Shown one piece after another: positions 1 through 10,733 of a stretch of 60,000 nt of DNA. Made by a program: the position numbers and the translations under genes. The stretch lies in assembly GCF_029227915.1 (NCBI RefSeq), contig NC_079875.1, positions 24,934,001 to 24,994,000 of the forward strand. The letters are read 5' to 3'. Each line of letters begins with the position of its first letter. Within the stretch, counting starts at the first letter, position 1. Source of the DNA: Hydractinia symbiolongicarpus (lineage: Eukaryota; Cnidaria; Hydrozoa; Anthoathecata; Hydractiniidae). The notes below the pieces were generated by a model that ran no database searches, was not told where the DNA came from, and was given only the letters and a program-made list of their open reading frames with translations.

Positions 1-1424
1 GGTTAGGTTTCTACTTTAACGAAATGCGTTTTTGTTCAGTAAACTTGAGAGTCGACACACATGTACAGTAGAAACGAAGTAGGGAGATCTATACACAGTT
101 GATGACAAACGTGCTTCCTTTCTCTACACCTTTTTACCGTTTAATACGTGGTCAGACTCTGAAAACTATTATTTTTAGGCAAAGTGGCCATAGGAGACTA
201 CTTGATGAGAAACGCAACATGCATACGACACATCCCACTTTTGCTTAATTTTTAATCAAGTCGTGTGATTTCATTATTCATTTTTAGGTCCCCAAAAGTC
301 CGAAAAATTTACCAAACTAAAAGTTAAGTGTTGCAAATGTCTCGAATTAATGCACCTGCACGTACCAATTTTTTACCTACTAAGTATCCACATTATGGCG
401 GAACATGCAACCTCGTTCCCAAAGCTTTTTGTTTCTCATCGGCGTCCAATATGCAAAAACGAGACAACCGGTCTTAGCCGAGGATGGGGAACATGGTCAT
501 CCAAAACAGTATTATTATCAAATGCATGTATTCATGTATTGAAAACGGCGCATTCGCACGGCTATGAAATCGCGGAACAGTCGAATCACTGGGTGGGTGT
601 ATGTTTTATAAATGTAAAAGTCGTAAAAATATTGTTTTAAATTTATTTTAAAATTTAAATCAAATTATGAAAATTATTTGGGATACTTAAGGCCAGTCTT
701 TTTAGGTGTTTTATCACCCGCAGCACCAACCCTCGTCGTACATTGGTAAACTTATTAGTGAGAAAAAACCATTTCTTAAACACTCTGTACCATGTTTAAA
801 ATTTAATTGGATGACGTCATTCCGGTATGACGTATTTTGCATTCCAATCACGTCTGCTCATATAGGACCTGCTCTACTTAAAAATTATAAATGGTACAGG
901 GTCCTCAAATGATAAAAAAAGTTTCGTAATAAAATTTACATCATGTATCCGGCGTTTAGTTGTGCGGGTAGACATTTGACGGTAACCCGCGCATTTGACG
1001 GGTCTTTTTCTTCAACTGACGGGAATTTTTCCGACATTGTAAAATATGACTTTAATACCTCTACGAAGGCGTCAATACCGATAAGCAGAAAATAAAAAAG
1101 GCTTTTAATTTTGTTATGGCTGCATTTTTTGGCTGTGGTTTTCAGAGTAGCAATATTTTTTTTATTTTTAAGAACATACATAATTAAAATTCTCCCGAAT
1201 GTTATAAAGCTGTTAAATAGCAATTTTCAGATCTTTAAATTTAAGAAATGTATTTTCACCTAGTGCAGAAGAACAGAGTATGAAGAATACTTTTCAAAGT
1301 CACGGTTATTAAAACTTTGTCCTACAAGGAAGCATGTAGTATTGACTAAGTTACCGGAAATAAATTTACAGGAGAAACCTTAAAGTTAACAAAAAACGAA
1401 AAATGAGAAAACCATAGAAGAAGC
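1..1424. other. No confident gene; MITE-like piece
   Basis: I see no convincing gene here. Short open frames exist on both strands (for example 350-640 plus and 936-1223 minus) but none has a recognisable domain. The segment near 410-500 translates to a string of the kind (LVPKAF, then PICKNETTGL in another frame) that recurs in cnidarian repeat DNA, so it is probably an old MITE. A similar piece occurs near 45060-45120. The acceptor-like sequence at 700-706 could start an exon, but no partner was found. Confidence 0.4.
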
Positions 1425-2145
1425 ATGGACAAAGAAAATAAAGACGGTGATACATATCTGAGAACAAGGGCAACATATACTAAAGTGAGATCCTGCTTTG
1501 AGTCTAAACAGGACAATCTATCAAGAAAAAAAACAGGTATATATTATTAGTCATAGAATCCGCAAAAATCAAGCTCCCACAGAAATAATGCACTCCGCAA
1601 AATTCTAAATTTGAGCACATAAAATGCGATTACAACATGATTCACAAAATGAGATTACAACACAAAATTAAATCTCCCCTAAAAATTTCTTTTGTTGTCG
1701 AAACAATAAACAGGCATCTGAATTGTAAAAACTAGCACTGCCTCCGAATTAGAAAATTTGCAAACAAAACATGTACGAACTTACATTATACAAATTCCCA
1801 AAAGAAAAAGACATTCACCAGATCCATTTGAATTGGCATTCGATAAAGCAGACCTATTGAATGAAGTAAAATCAATCGCAGATGGCTCTCCAGTAAGTAA
1901 AAATGTTTAAATGCATATATATGTTTAAAAAAGTTAATGTATATATTGTCTTTTTTAATGTAATTATATAATTCAAATAATAATTCAAATTCGATTAAAT
2001 GTTATACATACGGTATACCGGTCCGTTTACGTTATGGCAGTTGCGTCACATACTGTATACACATTTTTTAAATTACTTGAACGTCCAACTCGTTTATTTT
2101 TTTGATTTTCCATTTTAGCTCAACTTATCGACATTGGCACGGTAA
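1425..2145 (+). CDS. Possible three-exon micro-gene
   Basis: I do not recognise this gene. A start codon at 1425 opens an exon to 1536 (donor gtatat, phase 1). An acceptor at 1751-1752 opens a second exon, 1753-1892, which ends at a strong donor (gtaagt) in phase 0. A third exon at 2119 runs eight codons to a stop at 2143-2145. The joined protein would be about 92 residues, hydrophilic, with a basic KRKR patch in exon 2 and an acidic stretch after it. The phases agree across both introns, which is the main support. The polypyrimidine tract of intron 1 is weak, so the model could be wrong. No neighbour shares its strand nearby. Confidence 0.33.
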
Positions 2146-3048
2146 TACAACATTCCAAATGGCAACATGGTAGTTCGTGAATTTCTTAAAACATCTGGTG
2201 TACTTTATTTTTCTTTATCACGAAATTTAATTCTCGAAGATCTGAAATATATATAGCTTATATATTTCAATCGCAAAATTGCAAGCATTATTTCCAAAAG
2301 TTGTGCACAAATCTTTTTTGCCACTTTATAAAAAAACAAAAAAAACAACAAACATGTAACTAGATATATATATTTATACCTAGCTATGGTCATAATATCA
2401 AGCACCAAGGCAAATTCGTTGTAGTGAAATTTTATATATATATCGACGAAAGTTTTTAAATTTCCCAGGATTTTAATTCACCAAAAATAAACTCACATTA
2501 AAGACACACAGTGAGTGTAAGGCTAGAGTTCGGGAAAAGGTTTATAAGGATATATCAGGCTAGCAATTCCTTTCTTCCTGTAAATAGCCTATAGCTATAA
2601 ATTCTTAGCTCATAATAGCAGCTTGCTGTTTTGTTGTTTTTATGACTGGCCAACTCTGTAATCTTACCTTGAGCTGTCATTCCAGGAATTGCTTGACCCG
2701 AAAGTAGATAGTATTTAGCTAGCTAGACTAGACTAGAGCTGGTAAGCTGGTTTTGGCGTGATTCTTTTCTAATTATGTTAAATTCAACCTGCTCCAACCA
2801 AACCAAGATTGCCGTTTCCTCGTGTCGGACAAGGCTGCAATCTTGTTCTGGCGACATGACAGCTTAATCACAAAAACGCGGAAGCTCCTGAAAAACAAAA
2901 CTCTAGTAGACGATAAATTGCGTTTTTTTGTCAAACACCAACAACACGGAAAAAACGGCCAAACCAATTCACTGCTTCGTAAACGGACAAGAACGACAAG
3001 AAAACCACCTCATATAACTTTTTCCCACCTCATAAAAACACTAGACGT
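2146..3048. other. Non-coding stretch with short open frames
   Basis: AT-rich DNA with TATATA runs. Overlapping open frames on both strands at 2773-3061 (60-79 codons) have no recognisable domain and are likely chance. Short GCTAGCTA runs occur near 2717. Confidence 0.4.
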
Positions 3049-3246
3049 TTATTTGACTTGATTATCCAGTTTATTTTTTAGGAGATCAATTTCATAACCA
3101 ACCAACCACGTTCCAAGGGTCCCTCTACTTTTATAATAATTGTCCCGCCAGAGATCATCTTTGAACATGAAGATAGTGGTACCCAGGTCTAGCCTTAATT
3201 CTTTGACCGTGTCACTCAGAACTTCTGCACCCTTGTACCTTACCAT
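3049..3246 (-). CDS. Hypothetical small open reading frame
   Basis: A 65-codon open frame with a plausible, non-repetitive protein composition (motifs DTVKELRLDLG and WLVGYEIDLLKN). It begins at an ATG and ends at a stop, but no Kozak context, intron or family assignment supports it. It may be a terminal exon of a longer gene or a chance frame. Confidence 0.25.
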   Translation of the reverse strand: MVRYKGAEVLSDTVKELRLDLGTTIFMFKDDLWRDNYYKSRGTLGTWLVGYEIDLLKNKLDNQVK

Positions 3247-5160
3247 GATACTATATTATTATTCGAAAACACTGCATTGTTATCTTCTTTGATTTTATGC
3301 GTGATTTTCTTGATTATAAGTTTGGGTCTGTTAAAGCAAACTGTTCTTTAATATTTTGGATTGAAATATTTCAGTAGATATACAATATACCAAATGATTC
3401 AAGTTTTTATATTTCTCTTTTATGTGTTTTTAACTATTAATTTCTTATATTTTGAGTATAACTTTGGAAGGTTTGCCGTATGCAATAGACTGAATAGCTG
3501 ATTTTGTATGACTTAACGAAAAATGTTGGATTATTTTTTAATGTTTGGTATCCTTTTTTCCCCGGTGTACTTCTGGAATGGCAAAGCAAGTATATAGTTT
3601 TAGCGTATTTCGCTTTTTACTTAACGGTTGTTAGACGCCTTTGATTTTTTTGGACATTTTCCATTTTTAATTCATAATTTTTTTTATAACTTTTTTTGTT
3701 GTACATGCTTATATTTTTAGATGTTTTGTTTCAGCGTTTATAAATATATAATATTGCAGATTGTGAGCAACCTCAATCCCAGGGCTTTTTCTCTTTTTGC
3801 CATCCCGTTATAAAAGAAACAAAGAGCCCGGGGTCGAGGTTGAAATGTGAGTTTTGAAAATTCAAATTACTGTGTTGTATGTTTTTGTTTGGTATCCCTT
3901 ACATCGGTTTAATGAAAGATTCAGTGGATTCTTCCACGGGAATTCGGCTAGTTATTTAATATTTCAGGTGTCCACGTTCTAAAAAATTGGTCTAATTGAT
4001 TATAATTGGCTTAATTATTACACACTTTTTAAAACATTATTTTGCTGTCCGCGTTAATTGATACCCGTATATTTAAGGGCACATTCATTGCGTTCATTAA
4101 ATCAGCATGGCGAACAAAGTTCCTGGATAATTTACAGAATGATTTTACTTAACGAAATAAACTTGTGTTATGAATTTTAAGTTCTTAGTTCTTATATCTA
4201 AGACTTTGAGAGGAGGGACCTAAACACTCGGCATGTAAGTGCCGAATTAATACATATATAAAAAATCTTTTAATTATAAAAAAACTACTATGATGCTGAT
4301 GTAGACGAAGAAAAAATAGCGTTTTTAACATTTTTTTTCTTTCTCAAAAACCAAAATTTATAAATTTGCAACTACGATAAAACTAACATTACAAAATTGT
4401 GCTTAAAACATATAAGAATTTGCGTGACTCCTTTGATATGTTTACTAGATAGATTTCATCAATGTCTTGTCTCGGCTAAATGTGAATCGACATTTTGAGA
4501 ATTGATAATTAATTGATAATAAACTAACATCATGTAATAATTAAAATCACTTTATTATTGTCAAAAAACAAAAAATTGATGCTATTTCGTTAATTTGTGC
4601 GTTTTTTTATTGATATTTGTTCAGAAGTTTGAATATCAATCGTATATCCCAATGTGAAGAACTCTGCCATAATGTTCTTTCCCTTATCAGCTAAGTTTAA
4701 AAGGGTGTTCAAAATCTTTGTTATTCCAGCTATAAAAATAATAAGAAATAGTTACTCTCAAATTTTAATTTCAACAACAAACCTTAAATAAAGATTCAAA
4801 TAAATAAAGCTACAGTACGCCATATTAGCATTATGATGTTGGACGATACGACTAGACGTGATTAATCCAATGTTAAGATTTTCGGGAAATTTGTAAAAAC
4901 CGGAACATATGTTAAATAGATTTTATTTAGCTGTCCAAAAATTTAAGCTGAATGTCAAAATTTGTTCTAGAACTAAAGTCATTGAATTTTAAGAAGATAT
5001 TTCAAATTTCAAGGTCCCGATGACGTCAGAGAAAAACTGCTGCCATGAGCAAAAAATTGCTGCTGCTATTTTATTAATGTCATGATGTTATTAAGGGCGA
5101 CGGAAGTAATTCAGTTTATACAGTTACAAAATAAAAATAACATTTCAACAAAATTTATGC
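3247..5160. other. Intergenic, repeat-rich
   Basis: No gene seen. It holds a foldback at 3765-3845 (listed separately) and a minus-strand remnant of the CCCGTGGAAGAATCCAC repeat family near 3921-3952. A single TGACGTCA site lies near 5020. The rest is unassigned AT-rich DNA. Confidence 0.5.
3765..3845. repeat. MITE-like foldback
   Basis: The left part (caacctcaatcccagggct) and right part (gagcccggggtcgaggttg) are imperfect inverted copies around a short AT-rich centre. This fits a small non-autonomous DNA element. No target duplication was confirmed. Confidence 0.5.
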
Positions 5161-5161
5161 C

Positions 5162-6500
5162 TAACCAACCCTACTTTATTTGGAGTGATTAAATCCAAAC
5201 ACCTCCCCAAAATACCCACAATCCTGCAAAAGTAAATATTTAAATGAACAGAGAAGAAAGAAAGATCCTCACGTGAAATTCCGAATTGACCAGCTGTTTT
5301 TATTGAAGTACTCGCCTTCCTAAACCAAAACCAAAGTTACTACGCAGTAATAAATATGACTGATTTCTGTTTTACGCCAACATGACACCTACTCACATAG
5401 TAAGTAAAAACTAAGTGTTTCTTACCTGTGAAAGTACGATATTGTGTTGTCTTCAGATTCGCCAGCACGGTTGCAAGCTTTTACACTAAATGTATATGCT
5501 TCATCAAGCATCAAACCATCTATGACGTACAAGTGGCGAGATGAGCCGACAGAACCTACATTATCCCATTCTGAGATGTTGTTCTTCCTTCTCACGATAA
5601 AGTTGTCTGCACCTTCACTCGTCCACTTGAGTGTACAACTTGTTTTGCTTGTGTAATAGCATCTTAGATCTTTTACTTTGGATGGTAGATCGATACTGAA
5701 ACAAAAAGTTGAAATTTTTTTGGTAAATCTAAGAATTATTAGCACTGTTCATTAAACGTAGCGTCGGGATAGTGTATTTTAAACCAGCTGAATTCACTGA
5801 TACTTTGTGAAATCTGGCAAAGAAAATCAAAGTTCTGAGGTTATCGAAAAAAACAAACAAAACAACAAAAAACAAAAGCGAACAGAAAACAGGGAACTTA
5901 CTGTTCAGGAATGGTTTGAGTTAAATCAGGTACTGTTAATTTTGTATTGTCGTATTAATCCACCTTGCGTTCCCCAAAAGTTCCTTGTACTCCCAAGATC
6001 TTATGTTCACATTAAGAATGCTTTTGGCATGATTGGTTGAAGTTGTATAATAGGGCTCTTCTGTGTCTAAACTACTGTTTGAACATTTAACACTCACTTC
6101 GTTTAAATATTCTGGCAGCAGTTGTCTAATGATATTACCAACAGGTGAATGGTTTTCTTTAGTGGAATTTACGGAGTATATCTGATTTACAATTACCACT
6201 AGGGGAACTGCAGAATTTGCAATTATAGCACGGTTGTTTGATGGACGTTCCCAATAGAATAGTTGTGCATGACCTTTCACAAAAAAATCAACCTTTGGGA
6301 TGGCTACTACTGGAAGGAAAACCATCTACTCCAGTCAAAAATGCTTTACTCAAAGAAAGATCAAATTTTGACACTTCAACTCCTGTTTTAGGAGTAGAAC
6401 TATTTTTCTTCTGTGTACAGTTGATTTCTCTTTCAATACATGAGTTGATGATACGCGCAGATATAAATTTATTTTCCGCCATTGCTGCTTACCTGAAAAA
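5162..6500 (-). CDS. Fibronectin type III domain protein (partial model)
   Basis: Minus-strand exons encode FN3-type beta-sandwich domains, usual in cell-surface receptors and adhesion proteins. The clearest exon is 5426-5695: acceptor tttcag, donor gtaag, exactly 90 codons, phase 2 at both ends. It carries typical FN3 landmarks (LKW near the start, then LMLDEAYTFSVKACNRAGES). A second coding block at about 5936-6325 (QLFYWERP, later NEVSVKCSNSS) looks like a more divergent FN3-like domain. A frame change near 6290-6325 separates it from the open frame at 6288-6482, which is either an unrecognised intron or a break. Small downstream exons may lie at 5273-5319 and 5190-5225, with AATAAA (minus) near 5175. 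No signal peptide or membrane segment was placed. The gene could be a fragment of a receptor or a decaying paralogue. Confidence 0.55.
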
Positions 6501-6599
6501 GAAAGATTATTTACAATGAGATAATAACCGCACGTTCCCTGATAGGTACGCCAATAATGTCTCATATTTTCATGTAGGACCTCTCGACCACGCACCAAA

Positions 6600-7037
6600 A
6601 AGTTGAAAAATTATTATTACCCCAAGAAATGTAGATCAAAAGTAAACAGTTAGCTGTAGTAAAGAATATCCACGTAAAATAAACACATGGTCACACAGAA
6701 ACCACAAGGAAATGGGGAAAGCTTTTTAATCAACCTAGAACCCAACGTTTTTTAAACTTACATTTTTTTTTATTTATTTCAAAGTTCAGACGGAGTTATG
6801 ACTTTCCTGAAAATTTTAGGATATAAAACTCACTAAAAATGGAAATAAAGGTACTTTAATATCTTGAATATATTGTTGTTTTTCTAGCCGCCATATTTCA
6901 CAATCTTGTTGATCTCTTATTCCCCTCCAATAAGCGGGCCGTCGCAAAATGTTCGTGTGAAGCCGTAGGTAAACAAACGGCATTAACTTAAAATGAGCAC
7001 TGAGATGGAGTTCGATAAAATCGCCATTACGGTAGGC
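6600..7037. other. Intergenic
   Basis: No gene seen. Bases around 6790-6900 resemble 46870-46960 (shared gactttcctgaaa and the following sequence), so they are a dispersed repeat remnant. The last bases are the target duplication of the following element. Confidence 0.5.
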
Positions 7038-7039
7038 GG

Positions 7040-7165
7040 CATATGAGAAAAGTGAGACCTGATACCCTATGTGATACCCGAGACCTGATACCCTGACACC
7101 GATACCCGATATCCAAGACCCACTACCCTGACACCGATACCCGAGACCCGATACCCTGATTTTTT
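7040..7165 (+). repeat. Left terminal inverted repeat
   Basis: About 125 bp, ending in a T-rich run. The internal units gataccc and gagaccc alternate, so the TIR is itself a degenerate short tandem repeat. Confidence 0.8.
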
Positions 7166-7463
7166 TTATTAATTTTTTTCGGCGATGTTTTATTTCAATA
7201 AAAATCTAAATTTTTCGCATTATTTTCTTATTTTTTCAACCTAACATATCAGAGATGATATGTTAAGTTTATTCAAAGCAAGACGTACGTACGTTCGATC
7301 GAATGAATAATTAACGAGGAAGTCCAGATTAAGCATGTGAAAGTGTCTGTTCGATGGATTGAATGGGAAAGGAAAAAGCAAATAGTGAAGTTCGTGTGTT
7401 TAGTGAAGTAATAGTAATTTTAAAACGCGTTTTTATTATATTTTACATTCAATTACAACTACA

Positions 7464-8875
7464 ATGGAATCTAGGTATGTTCTCTTTTAAATATAAATTG
7501 TTTTTCGAGTAACAGAGGCTATGTAATCGCACCCAATTTTTCTTCTAACAGTTACATCTTGAAAAAAGTGAAGTTGATGGAAGCGAGAATTCAGAAAGTA
7601 AAAGGAGATGGTTTTTGTGCACTATATGCAGTGTTGGGTGCTATGAAGCAAAAAGAATATAGCGCGATACCTTCGTTGGATAAGGCGGGGCAAACCAGTC
7701 CTACATTTCATCCAACATCACAAAAATTGCATGTTGGATGAAATGTTTGACTGGTTTGCCCCCGCCTATAGTCTCATTGAAATGACAAGATATGAACTCT
7801 TAAGCAATCTATATTATTACGGAGTGTTTACTGCCGATGACACTGATATTATCGAAGAATTTGATGAATACGTAAAGATGAGGAATTATAATCAGAGTAT
7901 AGTAGATTTAATCATACACGCTATTAGCAATAGCATGCATTTAACTATAAAAATATTTTTACAACAAGAAAAAGAATACGTGTTGTACGATCTCAACAAT
8001 ATTGTGCCCAACAGAACAACATCGTATAACAAAGTAGACGTGTTGAAAGTTGGCGAACACTATGATATTTTGACATTGGGTAAGCATCATTTATTTCCGT
8101 GTATAATTGTTAGTTTAATACAGACAAGTTTTAATTTGAATATCATTTTTTTTTTAAGGCATCCATGGCATCTGTGTGGACTTCATCACTCTTGATTCTG
8201 ACGATGAAATTTCAGACGCAATGTCTGGTATGTCATATACTTTAGTTTTTCTCGCATTCAGCATAATTTCCCTAGGCATTAAAAGAGAAAGTGATGATAG
8301 AGAATGGATCTGGGTCGGAAAAGTGGGGAAAAGAAGTAAGTTAATTTTTTTCGATAGCTTTTCATGGTGAAACAACGTTGGTAAAACGGTAAATATTATC
8401 ATTCATAAAGTAAAAAATTTATCATTTTTCACTCTTTTATGGTTTAGAACAGCGGGTAGATAACAAACATGATACGCAAAGAAAAGTTATAATAATAGGT
8501 AAATAATTTTATTTCCATTTTTAAAACTTGAAGACAAACTTGATATTCTGGATCCTTGGGTATGGAGCTAGTAGAGTTCAACGTTATAATTGGTGATAAT
8601 TACATAATATTATAGATACAAGTAGTGATAGTGAAGATAACATTTTATCGAAGAATCCATTCGAATACAACTTTCCAACAGGTTAGGAGGTTTAACATTT
8701 TTAACAATGTTTTGGTGTGTCTGTTCAATGATTTTTACGTGTCATTAATTATTCGAATTAGATAACGCGGGTTTAAATGAAGAAGAAAGTATCTGTGATG
8801 AAACAGTTTCTGATAGTTTCAATATGATGGATGAGAGTGATGGTAATGAAAGTGATGTGGATATCATACCAGACG
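7464..8875 (+). pseudogene. OTU-like cysteine protease domain gene of the transposon (broken)
   Basis: OTU domains are deubiquitinase-type cysteine proteases. Here the Cys-box GDGFCALYAV and the His-box GEHYDIL match the usual D-G-x-C and H-Y motifs. The model starts with an 11-nt coding exon (ATG at 7464, donor at 7475), continues at 7552, and ends the OTU part at 8079 in phase 1. Four acidic mini-exons follow: 8159-8227, 8448-8498, 8616-8681 and 8762-8875. All have phase 1 at both ends and are rich in D, E and S (DTSSDSEDN, DESDGNESDVD). A foldback at 7684-7766 breaks the frame between the Cys and His boxes, so this copy would not make a full OTU domain. The mini-exons lead into the SWIM protein, so OTU and SWIM parts were probably one transposon gene. 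Expression is unknown. Confidence 0.6.
7684..7766. repeat. 35-bp foldback inside the OTU coding region
   Basis: Left arm 7684-7718 and right arm 7731-7766 are inverted copies with one base missing and two mismatches, around a 12-base loop (cacaaaaattgc). The right arm reads as normal coding sequence (EMFDWFAPA). The left arm looks like an inverted extra copy that shifts the frame. Confidence 0.85.
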
Positions 8876-8968
8876 GTAAGAAATCAGACGACCTCTTTTT
8901 GGTGCACCTGATAGCTTTAATGAACCTTTTCAACAGGATAGCCAATAATAAAAAAAATTATGTTATAG

Positions 8969-10126
8969 GTATATCGTATTACAATAACGACTTGACGCTA
9001 CCAATTCTTAAATCTGGAAGCTCTAGGTCATGCAAAACAAAATGGATAGCAGATATGATCATTCGTCAGGACTTTCCTACCGGAAATATTGCTTCTGCAA
9101 CACCCGTTTATGTTCAACATAATGTTTAATTTGTTGTCGACACAACTAAGCTTGGAGATTGGAGGGATATGAAAGTCGATCTCATTCCTGACATAAAGAG
9201 GAAGGCTACAAAAAAATTTTACTATGTCACTGATATTGATGGTGAATTGAGATCTGCAGATCAGTTCGAGTCGCACGAGTACAAAGTCACGAGATTTGTT
9301 TATTCACAAGGACAAACTGGTGATTTTCATAAAGTCATCATCACTGTAACCGAAGGAAATGGTGGAATGAACCCGTTGGTGTACATAAAATACTACTTTG
9401 ATAGCCACGAAAATGCAATAGATATGAAAAAAGAAGAAAAAAATAACCGCAAAACATTGCACTCAACAAGAAAACAATTGCTAGAGACTCGTAGTAATGT
9501 TAACAAGAAGGGTAAAAATACTTTCCATAAAGTCAGTGATAACTTGTTGTGAAATTTGCTATCGGTTTAAAGGTTTCGGAATATGTGCGCATACTGTCTG
9601 CATAGCATTCAAGTTGAATGTGGTCGAACCTTTTTTAAAGCAATGCGAAAAAAAGACAACTAATGTCAGAAGCCTAGTATACTTTTCCAAAGAGAAAAAC
9701 GCGGGCAAAAAGAAAACGAAGGCAACTCAGAGAAGAAAAGGGACAGCTAACGTTAAAAAGGTTCCAATCACAAATTTAATCAATCCACAAGCTTCTGCAC
9801 ATACGAGAACACCATCAACGCAACCTATTCCACCTTCAGAAACAGTTAATAAACCAGCACCAACAGATAATGGTTATGTCTTGTTCCTTCTCAACTACAC
9901 CCACACAAATGTATCAACTTGCTATGGTTGTGGAGGAAAATTTCAGTCTAATATTTCATCGGACAATATAGAAAATTTAATCGTGGTTTCGAAAACTAAA
10001 AGGAGTTATTTCGACCCTACAACGAAAAAACAAACATTCCCTAATGAATTTAAAAACGTCTATTATCACTTTAATTATTCATGTTTGATCAGACAAAATA
10101 ATTTTTTGATGCTAGTTTCATTGTAG
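8969..10126 (+). pseudogene. SWIM-type zinc finger protein of the transposon (broken)
   Basis: An acceptor at 8968 continues the phase-1 exon series. The frame reads to 9552 with a single in-frame TAA at 9127-9129 (after VYVQHN). At about 9500-9550 the reading must shift to the frame ending at 10126. That second part holds a SWIM-type finger (CEICYRF then GICAHTVC), a basic KKKTKATQRRKG stretch and a C-terminal Cys/His cluster (CYGCG, then YYHFNYSCL). This order fits the SWIM proteins carried by many cnidarian transposons. In those, a transposase core would lie between the N-terminal part and the SWIM finger. Here only about 40-50 residues separate them, so the core is missing or lies in a form I cannot see. 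At least one stop and one frameshift make it a pseudogene. Confidence 0.65.
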
Positions 10127-10279
10127 TTCCTGGTGATATAAAACCATTGTTGAGCCAGCAACATAATCGCATATTACGTGCAACAAATATTTCCGTATAA
10201 TGAAGAAATATATACATATCAAAATGTGTTTTTATTATCGTTCATATTCAAATAAAAAATTTAAAAAAAATATAAAAAA

Positions 10280-10401
10280 AAATCAGGGTATCGGGTCTCG
10301 GGTACGGTATCAGGGTATTGGGTCTCGGGTCTCGGTGTCAGGGTCTCGGGTATCGGGTATCGGGTATCACATAGGGTATCGGGTCTCACTTTTCTCATAT
10401 G
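10280..10401 (-). repeat. Right terminal inverted repeat
   Basis: Inverted copy of 7040-7165, with differences in the number and order of the gggtatc and gggtctc units. Confidence 0.8.
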
Positions 10402-10432
10402 TCATTACGGTAGGCTCTGTTCATGCTGTTCT

Positions 10433-10537
10433 TTAATCAACATCCCAGAGATTCTGTTGGAAAGGCACAGAAGAAGTAAAAACATCCGTGTCACTTTCTC
10501 CACTTAGATTTAATTTTCTCTTTATTCTATTCGCCAT
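10433..10537 (-). CDS. Possible first exon, disrupted locus
   Basis: A 34-codon frame beginning with ATG at 10537 (MANRIKRKLNLSGES) and ending just outside the MULE-like insertion. It is polar, with basic then acidic patches. It may be the first exon of a gene hit by the transposon, because the target duplication lies directly downstream. No family was recognised and chance is possible. Confidence 0.2.
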   Translation of the reverse strand: MANRIKRKLNLSGESDTDVFTSSVPFQQNLWDVD

Positions 10538-10733
10538 TGTTTTTGGAGACTAGACAAAACAAAACAGAAAGAAGAAATCACAGCATTGTCTCGTGGTTAT
10601 TAATTATGATAATTAATGCTTATCACGCTCTTTCTTTTTTTATTAGCCTCGCCGGGATTATTGCGTATTATTAGGAAAAAACACAATGGGGGAGAATGCT
10701 TATTGTGATATAGTTGAAGATAGTTGAAGCACT

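Larger units (their letters stand above)
7040..10401 (+). mobile_element. Long-TIR DNA transposon, probably Mutator-like (MULE)
   Basis: A complete insertion of about 3.36 kb. Both ends start catatgagaaaagtgagacc and form inverted repeats of about 125 bp, themselves built of short units such as gggtatc and gggtctc. The sequence attacggtaggc is repeated directly outside both ends (7026-7037 and 10404-10415), a 12-13 bp target duplication. The interior encodes an OTU-like domain, a run of acidic mini-exons and a SWIM-type zinc finger protein, all on the plus strand. Long TIRs, a long target duplication and a SWIM finger suggest the Mutator superfamily, although KDZ elements can also carry odd zinc fingers. 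No DDE/D catalytic core was recognised, and the coding region has stops and frame breaks, so this copy looks inactive. Confidence 0.75.
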
